Source: Pseudomonas sp. ATCC PTA-122608
GTDB lineage: Bacteria > Pseudomonadota > Gammaproteobacteria > Pseudomonadales > Pseudomonadaceae
Assembly (NCBI RefSeq): GCF_001952855.1
Contig: NZ_LPNO01000011.1
Span: forward strand, 35,269-99,268
Direction of reading: 5' to 3'
DNA length: 64,000 nucleotides
Below are positions 9,453-18,210 of the stretch, piece by piece. The notes below the pieces were generated by a model, which saw only the letters and a program-made list of their open reading frames with translations, ran no database searches and was not told where the DNA came from. The stretch's first letter is position 1; the number at the start of each line of letters is the position of its first letter. A program made the position numbers and the translations under genes.

Positions 9453-12400
9453 CAACTGCCTTCTTCTATATCCAACAACAGGTTTTCCAACGCCTCGCGG
9501 TACGCCCCGGGTTCCTGCCACATGCCGCGCTGCTGGGCTTCGAGCATGCGTTCGGTCATGTCCCGCAGGGCATCCGGGTTGTGCTGCTGCACAAAGGCCC
9601 GGGTGTCCGGGTCCAGCAAATAGGCGTCCGCCAGCAACGCGTATTGATGATCGTCGATCAGCGCCGTGGTGGCGTCGAACGCGAACAGATTGTCCACGGT
9701 CGCGGCCATCTCGAACGCGCCTTTGTAGCCGTGGCGCTTTACCCCTTCGATCCACTTCGGATTGGCCGCCCGGGCACGAATCACCCGGTTCAACTCTTCC
9801 TTCAGCGTGCGGATCTTCGGCAGGTCCGGCTGGCTGTGGTCACCATGATAGCTGGCGGCCTTGTCGCCGCTCAGAGTTTCCACGGCAGCGAGCATGCCGC
9901 CCTGGAATTGGTAGTAGTCATTCGAGTCGAGCAAGTCGTGCTCGCGGTTGTCCTGGTTCTGCAACACCGCCTGCACCTGGCTCAAGCGCTGGGCAAACTG
10001 TTCGCGGGCGGCGGTGCCTTCGTCGGAGCCGCCATAGGCGTAGCCGCCCCAGTTCAGGTAGACCTCGGCCAGGTCTTCGCGGCTCTGCCACAAGCGCCCG
10101 TCAATCGCGCCCTGCACGCCGGCACCATAGGCACCGGGCTTGGCACCGAAGATCCGCCAGCCGGCCTGCTTCGCCGCCGCTTCCTCGTCCAGGCCCGACA
10201 GGCGCAACGCTTCGCGCTCGCTGCGCACCTTGGCGGCCAGGGGGTTCAGGTCGTCGGGCTCGTCCAGCGCCGCCACGGCTTGCACCGCCGCGTCGAACAG
10301 CCGGATCAGGTTGGCGAACGCATCGCGGAAGAACCCCGACACGCGCAAGGTCACGTCGACGCGCGGCCGGTCCAGCAGACTGATCGGCAGGATTTCAAAG
10401 TCATCCACCCGCTGGCTGCCCGTGGCCCACACCGGGCGCACACCCATCAGCGCCATGGCCTGGGCAATGTCGTCGCCGCCGGTGCGCATGGTGGCGGTGC
10501 CCCACACCGACAGGCCGAGTTGGCGCAAGTGATCGCCATGGTCTTGCAGGTGACGCTCAAGAATCAGGTTCGCCGACTGGAAGCCGATGCGCCAGGCGGT
10601 GGTGGTTGGCAGATTGCGCACATCCACCGAGAAAAAGTTACGACCGGTAGGCAACACGTCCAGGCGGCCCCGGCTCGGCGCACCGCTGGGCCCGGCCGGG
10701 ACGAAGCGCCCGCTCAGTGCATCCAGCAACCCGCGCATTTCCGCCGGGCCGCAAGCATCCAGGCGCGGCGCGACGACGATGCGCAGGCTCTCGATCACCG
10801 ACTTGACGTCTTCCCAGCCGGGCTCTTCAAGCTGTTCCACCGCACCTTCCAGGGCCTGCTCGATCAGGCGCGCGGCATACAGCTCCAGGCGTTCACGGGT
10901 GTCGCCGGCGGTACGCCACAATTGCGCGTCGATCTTCTGCAGCACCAATGGCCGGCGCCCGGTCCACGGCTCGGCCAGGGCGCAGTCCAGCGGGTCGAAG
11001 CCCAGCTCAAAAGCCTTGGCCAATACCCGCAGCAGACTCGATTGCGGCCCACGACCATCGCCACGCGGAATGCGCAGCAAGGCCAGTAAGGTGTCGATGC
11101 GCAGACGGCCCTCGGGCGACTCACCAAAGATGTGCAGGCCATCGCGAATCTGCGACTCCTTCAAGTCACACAGGTAAGTGTCCAGGCGCGGCAGCCAGAT
11201 CGCCGCGTCGGCATCGCTGTTGAGGTTTTCGTCCAGGGCCAGTTCCTGGTCGATACGGGTTTCCCGCACCAGCTTGAGGATGTCCTTTTGCAGCTCGCGG
11301 GCACGTCGTGGGTCGAGCAGTTGTGCCTCGTAATACTCGTCGGCCAGCAGCTCCAGGTCGCGCAGCGGCCCATAGGTTTCGGCGCGGGTCAGCGGCGGCA
11401 TCAGGTGATCGATGATCACCGCCTGGGTGCGGCGCTTGGCCTGGGCGCCCTCGCCCGGGTCGTTGACGATAAACGGGTAGATATTCGGCAGCGGCCCCAG
11501 CAATGCGTCCGGCCAGCAGTTTTCGGAAAGCCCGACCCCCTTGCCCGGCAGCCACTCCAGGTTGCCGTGCTTGCCAACGTGGATCACGCCGTGGGCGCCG
11601 TAGGTCTGGCGCAACCAGAAGTAGAACGCCAGGTAGCCATGGGGCGGCACCAGGTCCGGGTCGTGGTAGACCGCACTGGCGTCGACCTGGTAACCCCGGG
11701 CCGGCTGGATGCCGACGAAGGTCAGGCCGAAACGCAGGCCGGCGATCATCATGCGGCCGTCGCGGAACATCGGATCGGTGTGGGGTGTGCCCCAGCGTGC
11801 CAAAACCGCTTGGCGGTTGGACTCGGGCAAGCAGTTGAACATCGCTTCGTAGTCGTCGAGCGCCAGGCTTTGGTGACACGGACGCAGGTCGAGGCTGTCC
11901 AGGTCGTTGCTGACACCGCCCAACAGTTCCTGGATCAGCGCCGTGCCGCTTTCCGGCAGGACGTCCGGCAGCGGATAACCTTCATTCTTTAATGCGCGCA
12001 AGATGTTCAGCGCAGCGGCTGGCGTGTCGAGCCCCACACCATTGCCGATACGCCCGTCCCGGGTCGGGTAGTTGGCGAGGATCAGCGCGATACGTTTTTC
12101 GCCATTCGGTACCCGCGCCAGTTCGACCCAACGCCGCGCCAGTTCGGCGACGAAGTCCATGCGTTCCGGCTGCGCGCGATAGCACACCACATCCGACTGG
12201 CTGCGCTCGCTGCGCCAGGCCAGGTCCTTGAAGCTGATGGGCCGGCTGATGATGCGCCCGTCCAGCTCCGGCAACGCGATGTGCATCGCCAGGTCCCGTG
12301 GGCCGAGGCCTTGCTCGCTGGCCTGCCAGCCGGGCTCGTTGTCCTGGGCGCAAATCGCCTGGATCACCGGAATATTGCGGCGAAACGGCCGCAGGTGCGG

Positions 12401-13234
12401 GGCTTCGGGGCTGGATTGGGCAAAGCCGGTGGTGTTCAGAATCACCGCGGCGTGCACCTCGTCCAGCAAGTCCTCGACCACCGTCAGGCAGCCGGGCTCT
12501 TTCAAACTGGCCACCGCCATCGGCAACGGGTTAAGACCCGCGGCCTGCAAGCGTTGGCAAAAAACATCGATAAAGCCGGTGTTGGCCGCCTGCAAATGCG
12601 AGCGGTAGAACAGCACCGCCGCCACCGGAAAATCAGCTTGCCAGTCGGCCTGCCAATCGTTGAGACGGGCATTGGCTTTGTGCGGGTGATAAATCGCCGT
12701 ACGCGGCAAGGTTTGCGGCTCGTCCCAGGCGTAATCTCGGCCAAGGTAGCTGGCCGCCAGGTAACGATAGAAATCCAGCGCATTCCCCAAGCCGCCCTGG
12801 CGCAGGAAGTGCCAGAGCCGGTCACGCGCCTCGGCACCCACGGCACCCACGGTGCTGAGGCCGCTGAGTTCCGGGTCCGGGCGGTCGTCCCCCGGCACCA
12901 GAATCAGCTGCACGCCGCGCTCGGCCAATTCCACCAGGCGCTCGATACCGTAGCGCCAATAACCGATGCCGCCGTGCAGCGAAATCAGGATGACCTTGGC
13001 GTGGCGCAGTACCTCATCCACATACAGGTCGACCGAAGCATGGTTCTGCACCTGCATCGGGTTGGCCAGGCGCAGGCTCGGGTAATCCTCGGGCAGCTGC
13101 TGGGCCGCTTCGGCCAGCAGCGCCAGGCTGGAATCACCGCTGCACAGGATCACCAGCTCGGCGGGAGTCTGTCCAAGGTCGGCGATGTTGTCATCCGAAA
13201 CGAAACCGCCGGGCTGGGTCCTGAGCAGGTGCAT
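9452..13234 (-). CDS. cobN: Cobaltochelatase subunit CobN
   Basis: Large catalytic subunit of aerobic cobaltochelatase, which inserts cobalt into hydrogenobyrinic acid a,c-diamide. The 1260-residue product is full length for pseudomonad CobN and begins MHLLRTQPGGFVSDDNIADL. The family core VIHVGKHGNLEWLPGKGVGL lies near residues 548-567 and contains the histidines expected at the metal/tetrapyrrole site. It starts three bases after the cobW stop. It is presumably under the cobalamin riboswitch upstream of cobW, like the rest of the run. Confidence 0.96.
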   Translation of the reverse strand: MHLLRTQPGGFVSDDNIADLGQTPAELVILCSGDSSLALLAEAAQQLPEDYPSLRLANPMQVQNHASVDLYVDEVLRHAKVILISLHGGIGYWRYGIERLVELAERGVQLILVPGDDRPDPELSGLSTVGAVGAEARDRLWHFLRQGGLGNALDFYRYLAASYLGRDYAWDEPQTLPRTAIYHPHKANARLNDWQADWQADFPVAAVLFYRSHLQAANTGFIDVFCQRLQAAGLNPLPMAVASLKEPGCLTVVEDLLDEVHAAVILNTTGFAQSSPEAPHLRPFRRNIPVIQAICAQDNEPGWQASEQGLGPRDLAMHIALPELDGRIISRPISFKDLAWRSERSQSDVVCYRAQPERMDFVAELARRWVELARVPNGEKRIALILANYPTRDGRIGNGVGLDTPAAALNILRALKNEGYPLPDVLPESGTALIQELLGGVSNDLDSLDLRPCHQSLALDDYEAMFNCLPESNRQAVLARWGTPHTDPMFRDGRMMIAGLRFGLTFVGIQPARGYQVDASAVYHDPDLVPPHGYLAFYFWLRQTYGAHGVIHVGKHGNLEWLPGKGVGLSENCWPDALLGPLPNIYPFIVNDPGEGAQAKRRTQAVIIDHLMPPLTRAETYGPLRDLELLADEYYEAQLLDPRRARELQKDILKLVRETRIDQELALDENLNSDADAAIWLPRLDTYLCDLKESQIRDGLHIFGESPEGRLRIDTLLALLRIPRGDGRGPQSSLLRVLAKAFELGFDPLDCALAEPWTGRRPLVLQKIDAQLWRTAGDTRERLELYAARLIEQALEGAVEQLEEPGWEDVKSVIESLRIVVAPRLDACGPAEMRGLLDALSGRFVPAGPSGAPSRGRLDVLPTGRNFFSVDVRNLPTTTAWRIGFQSANLILERHLQDHGDHLRQLGLSVWGTATMRTGGDDIAQAMALMGVRPVWATGSQRVDDFEILPISLLDRPRVDVTLRVSGFFRDAFANLIRLFDAAVQAVAALDEPDDLNPLAAKVRSEREALRLSGLDEEAAAKQAGWRIFGAKPGAYGAGVQGAIDGRLWQSREDLAEVYLNWGGYAYGGSDEGTAAREQFAQRLSQVQAVLQNQDNREHDLLDSNDYYQFQGGMLAAVETLSGDKAASYHGDHSQPDLPKIRTLKEELNRVIRARAANPKWIEGVKRHGYKGAFEMAATVDNLFAFDATTALIDDHQYALLADAYLLDPDTRAFVQQHNPDALRDMTERMLEAQQRGMWQEPGAYREALENLLLDIEEGS

Positions 13235-13237
13235 GGG

Positions 13238-14299
13238 TTAAACGCTGAGGGCGGCGCGCAGTTGCGCTTCGAGCAAGGCGGCGTCCAGTTCCTGGCCGAT
13301 CAGCACCAGGTGCGTGGCGCGCGGCTCATCGGCGCGCCAGGCGCGGTCGAAATGCTTGTCGAAACGCGTGCCCACGCCCTGGATCAGCAGGCGCATCGGC
13401 TTGTTCGGGATCGCGGCGAAACCCTTGACCCGCAGGATGCCGTGCTTGACCACCAGTTGGGTCAGGGCGTCCAGCAGCAGGCTTTCGTCGGCCTGGGGCA
13501 GTTCGATGGAGATGGAATCGAAGGCGTCGTGATCGTGGTCGTCTTCACCTTCGTGGTGATGATCGTGATGGCTGTGGCGACTGTCGATGTGTTCTTCGGA
13601 GCCCGCACCGAGGCCAATCAACACATCCAGCGGCAGGCGACCGCTGCTGGCTTCGATGATTTTTACTGCTGGCGGCAGCTCTTCAGCCACTTCCAGGCGC
13701 ACGCGGGCCAGGTCTTCAGGGCTGATCAGGTCGGACTTGTTGAGGATCACCAGGTCGGCGCTGGCCAGTTGGTCGGCGAACAGCTCGTGCAGTGGCGATT
13801 CGTGGTCCAGGTTCGGGTCGAGCTTGCGCTGAGCGTCGACCTGGTCCGGGAAGGCGGCGAACGTGCCGGCGGCCACGGCTGGGCTGTCAACCACGGTGAT
13901 CACGGCGTCAACGGTGCAGGCGCTGCGGATTTCCGGCCACTGGAACGCCTGGACCAAGGGTTTTGGCAGGGCCAGTCCCGAGGTTTCGATGAGGATATGG
14001 TCGAGGTCGCCGCGACGGGCCACCAGTTCGCGCATCACCGGGAAGAACTCTTCCTGGACCGTGCAGCACAGGCAGCCATTGGCCAATTCGTAGACGCGGC
14101 CGTTGGCTTCTTCTTCAGTGCAGCCGATGGAGCATTGCTTGAGGATTTCGCCGTCAATGCCCAACTCGCCGAACTCGTTGACGATCACCGCGATGCGGCG
14201 CCCCTGGGCGTTATCCAGCATGTGGCGCAGCAAGGTGGTCTTGCCCGAGCCGAGGAAGCCGGTAACGATGGTGACGGGGAGTTTGGCCAGTGTTTTCAT
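13238..14299 (-). CDS. cobW: CobW-type GTP-binding metallochaperone
   Basis: G3E-family GTPase of 353 residues associated with cobalt delivery in the aerobic B12 pathway. Visible parts are Walker A GFLGSGKTT near 15-23, the NEFGE switch motif, the GCLCC (CxCC) metal site, and a His/Asp-rich stretch at about 236-258 that probably binds metal. The ATG at 14299 begins MKTLAKLPVTIVTG. An ATG at 14377 would add 26 unconserved residues. It is the first gene after the riboswitch at 14402-14590 and is followed by cobN with a three-base gap. Confidence 0.95.
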   Translation of the reverse strand: MKTLAKLPVTIVTGFLGSGKTTLLRHMLDNAQGRRIAVIVNEFGELGIDGEILKQCSIGCTEEEANGRVYELANGCLCCTVQEEFFPVMRELVARRGDLDHILIETSGLALPKPLVQAFQWPEIRSACTVDAVITVVDSPAVAAGTFAAFPDQVDAQRKLDPNLDHESPLHELFADQLASADLVILNKSDLISPEDLARVRLEVAEELPPAVKIIEASSGRLPLDVLIGLGAGSEEHIDSRHSHHDHHHEGEDDHDHDAFDSISIELPQADESLLLDALTQLVVKHGILRVKGFAAIPNKPMRLLIQGVGTRFDKHFDRAWRADEPRATHLVLIGQELDAALLEAQLRAALSV

Positions 14300-14401
14300 C
14301 GGATGCCCTTTGGGGCGGGCATACGGGACGAGTGGCCCTGCGCGGGTGCGCAGAAGCAGAATTCGCCACCGGATCACCCCGCCCGGTTGAAGTAGAAAAT
14401 C

Positions 14402-14590
14402 GGTTGCGAGGCAGGTCTCCTGGCTTGGGGCTTGCCGGCGGTGAGGCCGGCGCTGGCTGCGCCTTCCCGCCTTGTTCAGGCAGTGGCGTGGCAGTCAGAT
14501 AAACCCTTTACAGTTGCGGGGGCAGCCGCGGCATTGACCGCGTTCCCTTCTTAGCTTCGGCCTGGGCCGAAGAACCTCGAAGGTGCAAGG
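14402..14590 (-). promoter_or_regulatory. Cobalamin riboswitch upstream of cobW
   Basis: Reading the minus strand, the conserved B12 box GCCGCGGCTGCCCCCGCAACTG lies at 14508-14532. It is preceded by AAGAAGGGAA and followed by GACTGCCAC and the 3' element AGCCAGGAGACCTGCC at 14410-14425. These are the hallmarks of the class I cobalamin aptamer. The 3' end lies about 100 bases before the cobW ATG, so control of translation or termination in that leader is likely. The 5' boundary is approximate and abuts the hxlR stop. Confidence 0.93.
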
Positions 14591-15109
14591 CTACGCAGTG
14601 CGCAGGGACGGGTCAATGTCCGAGCGTTTGGCGCGAAGCAGCGCCAGGCGCTGCAGCATGCCCTCGCTGGCGGCAGGCCCGGCTTGAACGCTGCATTGCT
14701 CGACGGACACGCGCGCGCCGTCGGCGTCCACCACCGCCACTTCCACCGGGCGCCGGGTTTCCCGGTCGACCAATTGCAGGCTTTCACCTTCGTTGGCGAA
14801 ATGGCGGTTGCCCCAACCGACGAACGCCATGATCACCACCCGGAAATCCTCGCCGACCGGCGTCGGCACGTACTCGAAACGTGGCGGCCGCTCGCTGTAT
14901 TGCCTGCGCTCCAACAGCCCCGCGTCCACCAGGCTGTTGAGCCGGCGAGTCAGCATGTTCGGAGCGATTCCCAGGCTTTGGGAAAACTCATCAAAACGGC
15001 GCAGGCCCTGCAGCGCGTCGCGCATGATCAGGATGCTCCACCACTCGCCTACCCGTTCAACTCCACGGGCTACCGGGCATTCGGCATTCACCAGCGACTT
15101 ACGTTGCAT
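14591..15109 (-). CDS. HxlR family transcriptional regulator
   Basis: Winged-helix DNA-binding protein of 172 residues. The family core runs from CPVARGVERVGEWWSILIMRDA to RRLNSLVDAGLLERR (residues about 11-80), with the typical N-terminal cysteine C11. About 80 further residues make a C-terminal extension longer than in the smallest HxlR proteins. It is divergent from the FabF-like gene, and an inverted repeat (15143-15176) lies between them. Its stop abuts the cobW riboswitch on the same strand. Confidence 0.9.
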   Translation of the reverse strand: MQRKSLVNAECPVARGVERVGEWWSILIMRDALQGLRRFDEFSQSLGIAPNMLTRRLNSLVDAGLLERRQYSERPPRFEYVPTPVGEDFRVVIMAFVGWGNRHFANEGESLQLVDRETRRPVEVAVVDADGARVSVEQCSVQAGPAASEGMLQRLALLRAKRSDIDPSLRTA

Positions 15110-15142
15110 TGCAGTTCCTCTGTGGGGCGGCCCCGGAAATTT

Positions 15143-15176
15143 AAGCTATCGGATGTTACTTTCATAATGATAGCTT
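15143..15176. promoter_or_regulatory. Inverted repeat, likely HxlR operator
   Basis: AAGCTATC at 15143-15150 and GATAGCTT at 15169-15176 form a perfect 8-base inverted repeat with an 18-base AT-rich spacer. It is centred in the 113-base gap between the divergent hxlR and ketosynthase genes, where both promoters must lie. Autoregulation by the HxlR protein is an inference from position. Confidence 0.6.
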
Positions 15177-15222
15177 CGTCCATGCAATGCTACCAACCTG
15201 AAATTTGCGGAGCTAAGCGATC

Positions 15223-16491
15223 ATGAGTAAGCGAATTGTTGTGACCGGCATGGGTGCAGTGACCCCGCTGGGAACCGGCGTGGAACAGACCTGGAAACGC
15301 CTGCTGGCCGGTGAATCCGGAATTCGCAGGCTACCCGAGGCATTGGTCGGCGACCTGGCAATCAGCATCGGCGGCCAGGTGTTGGACCGCAACCAGGACC
15401 CTGAAGCCGGCTTTGACCCGGACACTGTCATCCCGGCGAAAGAGCAGCGCAAGATGGACCGGTTCATCGTGTTTGCCCTGGCCGCCGCCCAGGAAGCCCT
15501 GGCACAGGCCGGCTGGAATCCGCAAACGGCAGCGCAGCAGGAACGTACCGCGACCATTATCGCTTCCGGCGTGGGTGGTTTCCCGGCGATTGCAGAAGCC
15601 GTGCGCACCGCTGACAGCAAAGGACCACGGCGCCTGTCGCCGTTCACGATTCCGTCATTCCTCGGCAACATGGCGGCCGGGCATGTGTCGATCCAGCATC
15701 AACTGAAAGGTCCGCTGGGCTCCCCCGTCACTGCTTGCGCCGCCGGCGTACAGGCGATTGGTGATGCCGCGCGCATGATCCGTGCAGGGGAAATCGACAT
15801 CGCCGTGTGTGGCGGCGCCGAAGCCTGCATCCACCGGGTCAGCCTCGGCGGATTTGCTGCGGCGCGTGCGCTGTCCAGCGATTACAACGACACGCCGGCA
15901 CTGGCTTCGCGCCCGTTCGATCAAGGCCGCGATGGGTTTGTGATGGGCGAAGGTGCCGGGCTGTTGGTCATCGAGGAGCTGGAACATGCGCTGGCTCGCG
16001 GCGCCACGCCCATCGCGGAACTGGTGGGCTATGGCACCAGTGCTGATGCGTATCACATGACCTCGGGGCCGGAAGATGGCTCAGGTGCGCGCCGGGCGAT
16101 GGAGATCGCGATTGCGCAAGCAGGGATCAGCGCCGCACAGATCCAGCACTTGAACGCCCATGCCACGTCGACCCCCGTAGGTGACAACGGCGAGCTGGCG
16201 GCGATCAATACGCTGTTCGGTGCAAATGCCAGCGTCGCGATCAGCGCCACCAAGTCGGCGACCGGCCATCTGTTGGGCGCCGCGGGCGGGATCGAGGCGA
16301 TCTTCACTGTGCTCGCCCTGCGCGACCAGATTGCCCCGGCCACCCTCAACCTGGACAACCCGGACCCCGCTGCCGAAGGGCTGGATATGGTCCGAGGCCA
16401 AGCCCGGCCGTTACCGATTGAATACGCGATATCCAATGGATTTGGCTTTGGTGGCGTGAATGCCAGTGTGTTGTTCAAACGCTGGGGTTAA
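15223..16491 (+). CDS. Beta-ketoacyl-ACP synthase II, FabF-like paralogue
   Basis: Ketosynthase of 422 residues with the full Cys-His-His triad: C172 in TACAAG, H313 in NAHATSTP and H349 in KSATGHLLGA. Length and sequence fit FabF (fatty acid elongation using malonyl-ACP). The housekeeping fabF normally sits beside acpP and fabD; here there is no other fatty-acid gene and the neighbour is an HxlR regulator. I therefore read it as a regulated paralogue. GGAG lies upstream of the ATG at a normal distance. Confidence 0.9.
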   Translation: MSKRIVVTGMGAVTPLGTGVEQTWKRLLAGESGIRRLPEALVGDLAISIGGQVLDRNQDPEAGFDPDTVIPAKEQRKMDRFIVFALAAAQEALAQAGWNPQTAAQQERTATIIASGVGGFPAIAEAVRTADSKGPRRLSPFTIPSFLGNMAAGHVSIQHQLKGPLGSPVTACAAGVQAIGDAARMIRAGEIDIAVCGGAEACIHRVSLGGFAAARALSSDYNDTPALASRPFDQGRDGFVMGEGAGLLVIEELEHALARGATPIAELVGYGTSADAYHMTSGPEDGSGARRAMEIAIAQAGISAAQIQHLNAHATSTPVGDNGELAAINTLFGANASVAISATKSATGHLLGAAGGIEAIFTVLALRDQIAPATLNLDNPDPAAEGLDMVRGQARPLPIEYAISNGFGFGGVNASVLFKRWG

Positions 16492-16537
16492 CGCGGCGAT
16501 TTGACGCCCATCGCCCGCCCATGCTCTCCTACGCATC

Positions 16538-16735
16538 TTGTTTCGGGTGCCCTTCACAGGGTGAAACGGGAAACCGGTGAGTCATGTTCCTTTACTCAAG
16601 GGCGTGACGAGTCCGGTGCTGCCCCCGCAACGGTAAGCGAGTGAAACATCAAATCCACTGTGTCTCTACGGCATGGGAAGGTGATGTTTTCAAGGCCCAG
16701 GCCCCTCGCAAGCCCGGAGACCGGCCCGAAAAATT
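16538..16735 (+). promoter_or_regulatory. Cobalamin riboswitch upstream of cbtB
   Basis: The B12 box GTGCTGCCCCCGCAACGGTAAG is at 16616-16637, preceded by GGGTGAAACGGGAAACCGGTG and followed by the 3' element AAGCCCGGAGACCGGCC at 16710-16726. This is a typical cobalamin aptamer. It precedes cbtB, cbtA, cobE and cobM, so cobalamin should turn down cobalt uptake and part of the corrin pathway. Ends are approximate. Confidence 0.94.
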
Positions 16736-16771
16736 CAGATAACAAACCCGCGGTGGGCGGGCGCTGTTCAG

Positions 16772-16801
16772 AACCCTGCGTGCCTGGCTCGCGGGGTTTT
16801 C
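16772..16801 (+). terminator. Candidate expression-platform terminator of the cbtB riboswitch
   Basis: ACCCTGCG (16773-16780) can pair with CGCGGGGT (16790-16797), including one G-U pair, and is followed by a short T run. An upstream stretch AAACCCGCG (16744-16752) can pair with the same 3' arm and would compete with the hairpin. This is consistent with ligand-dependent termination 40 bases before cbtB. Confidence 0.55.
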
Positions 16802-16839
16802 ATGCGCTCGTGCACCCTGAAACCCTGAAGGGACGCGCC

Positions 16840-17028
16840 ATGTCGATCATCAGCAGCACCGCCTCTACCGCCAGCACCACCGCCACCCTGAGCCAACGCC
16901 TGACCGCCGCCATTGGTGCGTCGATCCTCGGCGCGTGCCTGGTGTATTTCGCCGGTTTCTCGCACATCGAAGCGGTACACAACGCCGCCCACGATACCCG
17001 CCACAGCGCCGCGTTCCCGTGCCACTGA
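16840..17028 (+). CDS. cbtB: Cobalt transporter subunit CbtB
   Basis: Small membrane protein of 62 residues with a single transmembrane helix (about residues 22-41) and the C-terminal His-rich signature HDTRHSAAFPCH, thought to bind the metal. It works with CbtA in cobalt uptake for B12 synthesis. The ATG at 16840 has GAAGGGA upstream. It lies right after the cobalamin riboswitch and 11 bases before cbtA. Confidence 0.92.
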   Translation: MSIISSTASTASTTATLSQRLTAAIGASILGACLVYFAGFSHIEAVHNAAHDTRHSAAFPCH

Positions 17029-17039
17029 GACCTGCCGAC

Positions 17040-17738
17040 ATGATCAAGCGTATTGCCCAAACCGCAGGTTTCACCGGTCTTCTGGCCGCCTTGCTGCTGA
17101 CCTTGCTGCAAAGCTTCTGGGTCGCCCCGCTGATTCTGCAGGCGGAAACCTTCGAAAAGGCTCCCGCGGCCACCGAAGTGCATGAGCATGCCGGCGCTGC
17201 GGCCCACACCCACGACGCCGAAGCCTGGGAACCGGAAGATGGCTGGCAGCGTGTGCTGTCGACCACGGGCGGTAACCTTGTGGTTGCAGTGGGTTTTGCC
17301 CTGATGCTTGCCGGCCTGTACACCTTGCGTGCACCGACCCGCACGGCGCAAGGCTTGCTGTGGGGCCTGGCCGGTTACGCCACTTTTGTGTTGGCGCCGA
17401 CCCTGGGCTTGCCGCCTGAATTGCCGGGCACTGCGGCTGCAGACCTGGCGCAACGGCAAATCTGGTGGATCGGCACCGCCGGCTCCACCGCTGCCGGTAT
17501 CGCGCTGATCGTATTCGGTCGCAACTGGCTGCTGAAAGTCCTGGGCGTGGCGATCCTGGCGGTGCCTCATGTGATTGGCGCACCACAGCCGGAAGTCCAC
17601 TCGATGCTGGCGCCGGAAGCCCTGGAAGCTCAGTTCAAGATTGCCTCGCAGTTGACCAACGTTGCCTTCTGGCTGGCGCTGGGGTTGATCAGTGCCTGGC
17701 TGTTTCGCCGTAACCGTGATGGTCAGTATTCGGCATGA
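17040..17738 (+). CDS. cbtA: Cobalt transporter subunit CbtA
   Basis: Integral membrane protein of 232 residues with about five or six hydrophobic segments. The first predicted periplasmic loop (about 50-65) is His-rich (HEHAGAAAHTHDAE), a probable metal-collecting site. It is the partner of CbtB. I chose the ATG at 17040 (MIKRIAQTAGFTG) because it puts a normal transmembrane helix at the N terminus. Its stop overlaps the cobE start by four bases. Confidence 0.92.
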   Translation: MIKRIAQTAGFTGLLAALLLTLLQSFWVAPLILQAETFEKAPAATEVHEHAGAAAHTHDAEAWEPEDGWQRVLSTTGGNLVVAVGFALMLAGLYTLRAPTRTAQGLLWGLAGYATFVLAPTLGLPPELPGTAAADLAQRQIWWIGTAGSTAAGIALIVFGRNWLLKVLGVAILAVPHVIGAPQPEVHSMLAPEALEAQFKIASQLTNVAFWLALGLISAWLFRRNRDGQYSA

Positions 17739-18127
17739 TCCTGGCGGTTGGCCTGGGGTGCCAGCGGGGGTGTTCTGTCGACGCCCTGCTAGACCTGTTC
17801 AATGCCGCCCTCGCCGAGGGTGGCATTGAGCGCCAGCGCATCACTGCGCTGGCCAGTCTTGATCGCAAACAGGATGAGCCGGGGTTGCTGGCACTGGCTC
17901 AGGTTCTGAAGTTGTCGTTGACGTTTTTCAGTGCGGCGCAATTGGCGCCCTATGAAGATCGACTGAGCCATAAGTCCGAGACGGTTTTTGCTCATACCGG
18001 CTGCTACGGCATCGCGGAAAGTGCCGCCCTGGCCCTCGCAGAACACCTGTCCCAAGGCCCTGCTACTCTGCTGATCGCCCGCAAAAAAACCGCCCAGGCC
18101 ACCTTTGCATTGGCTTGCGCCGGCTGA
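17735..18127 (+). CDS. cobE: Cobalamin biosynthesis protein CobE
   Basis: A 130-residue protein matching CobE, equivalent to the C-terminal domain of CbiG. Visible family features are the N-terminal VGLGCQRGC, ALASLDRKQDEPGLLALA, and the late GCYGIAESAAL. Its biochemical role in corrin ring synthesis is not fully defined. The ATG overlaps the cbtA stop (ATGA), so translation is coupled. Confidence 0.9.
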   Translation: MILAVGLGCQRGCSVDALLDLFNAALAEGGIERQRITALASLDRKQDEPGLLALAQVLKLSLTFFSAAQLAPYEDRLSHKSETVFAHTGCYGIAESAALALAEHLSQGPATLLIARKKTAQATFALACAG

Positions 18128-18210
18128 ATTCCCGATAATCGTCAGCTTTGATCATGAGCAATCTTCATCTGGAGGGCTGCTCGCGTGCTTTTTTTCACAG
18201 GAATGAATCC

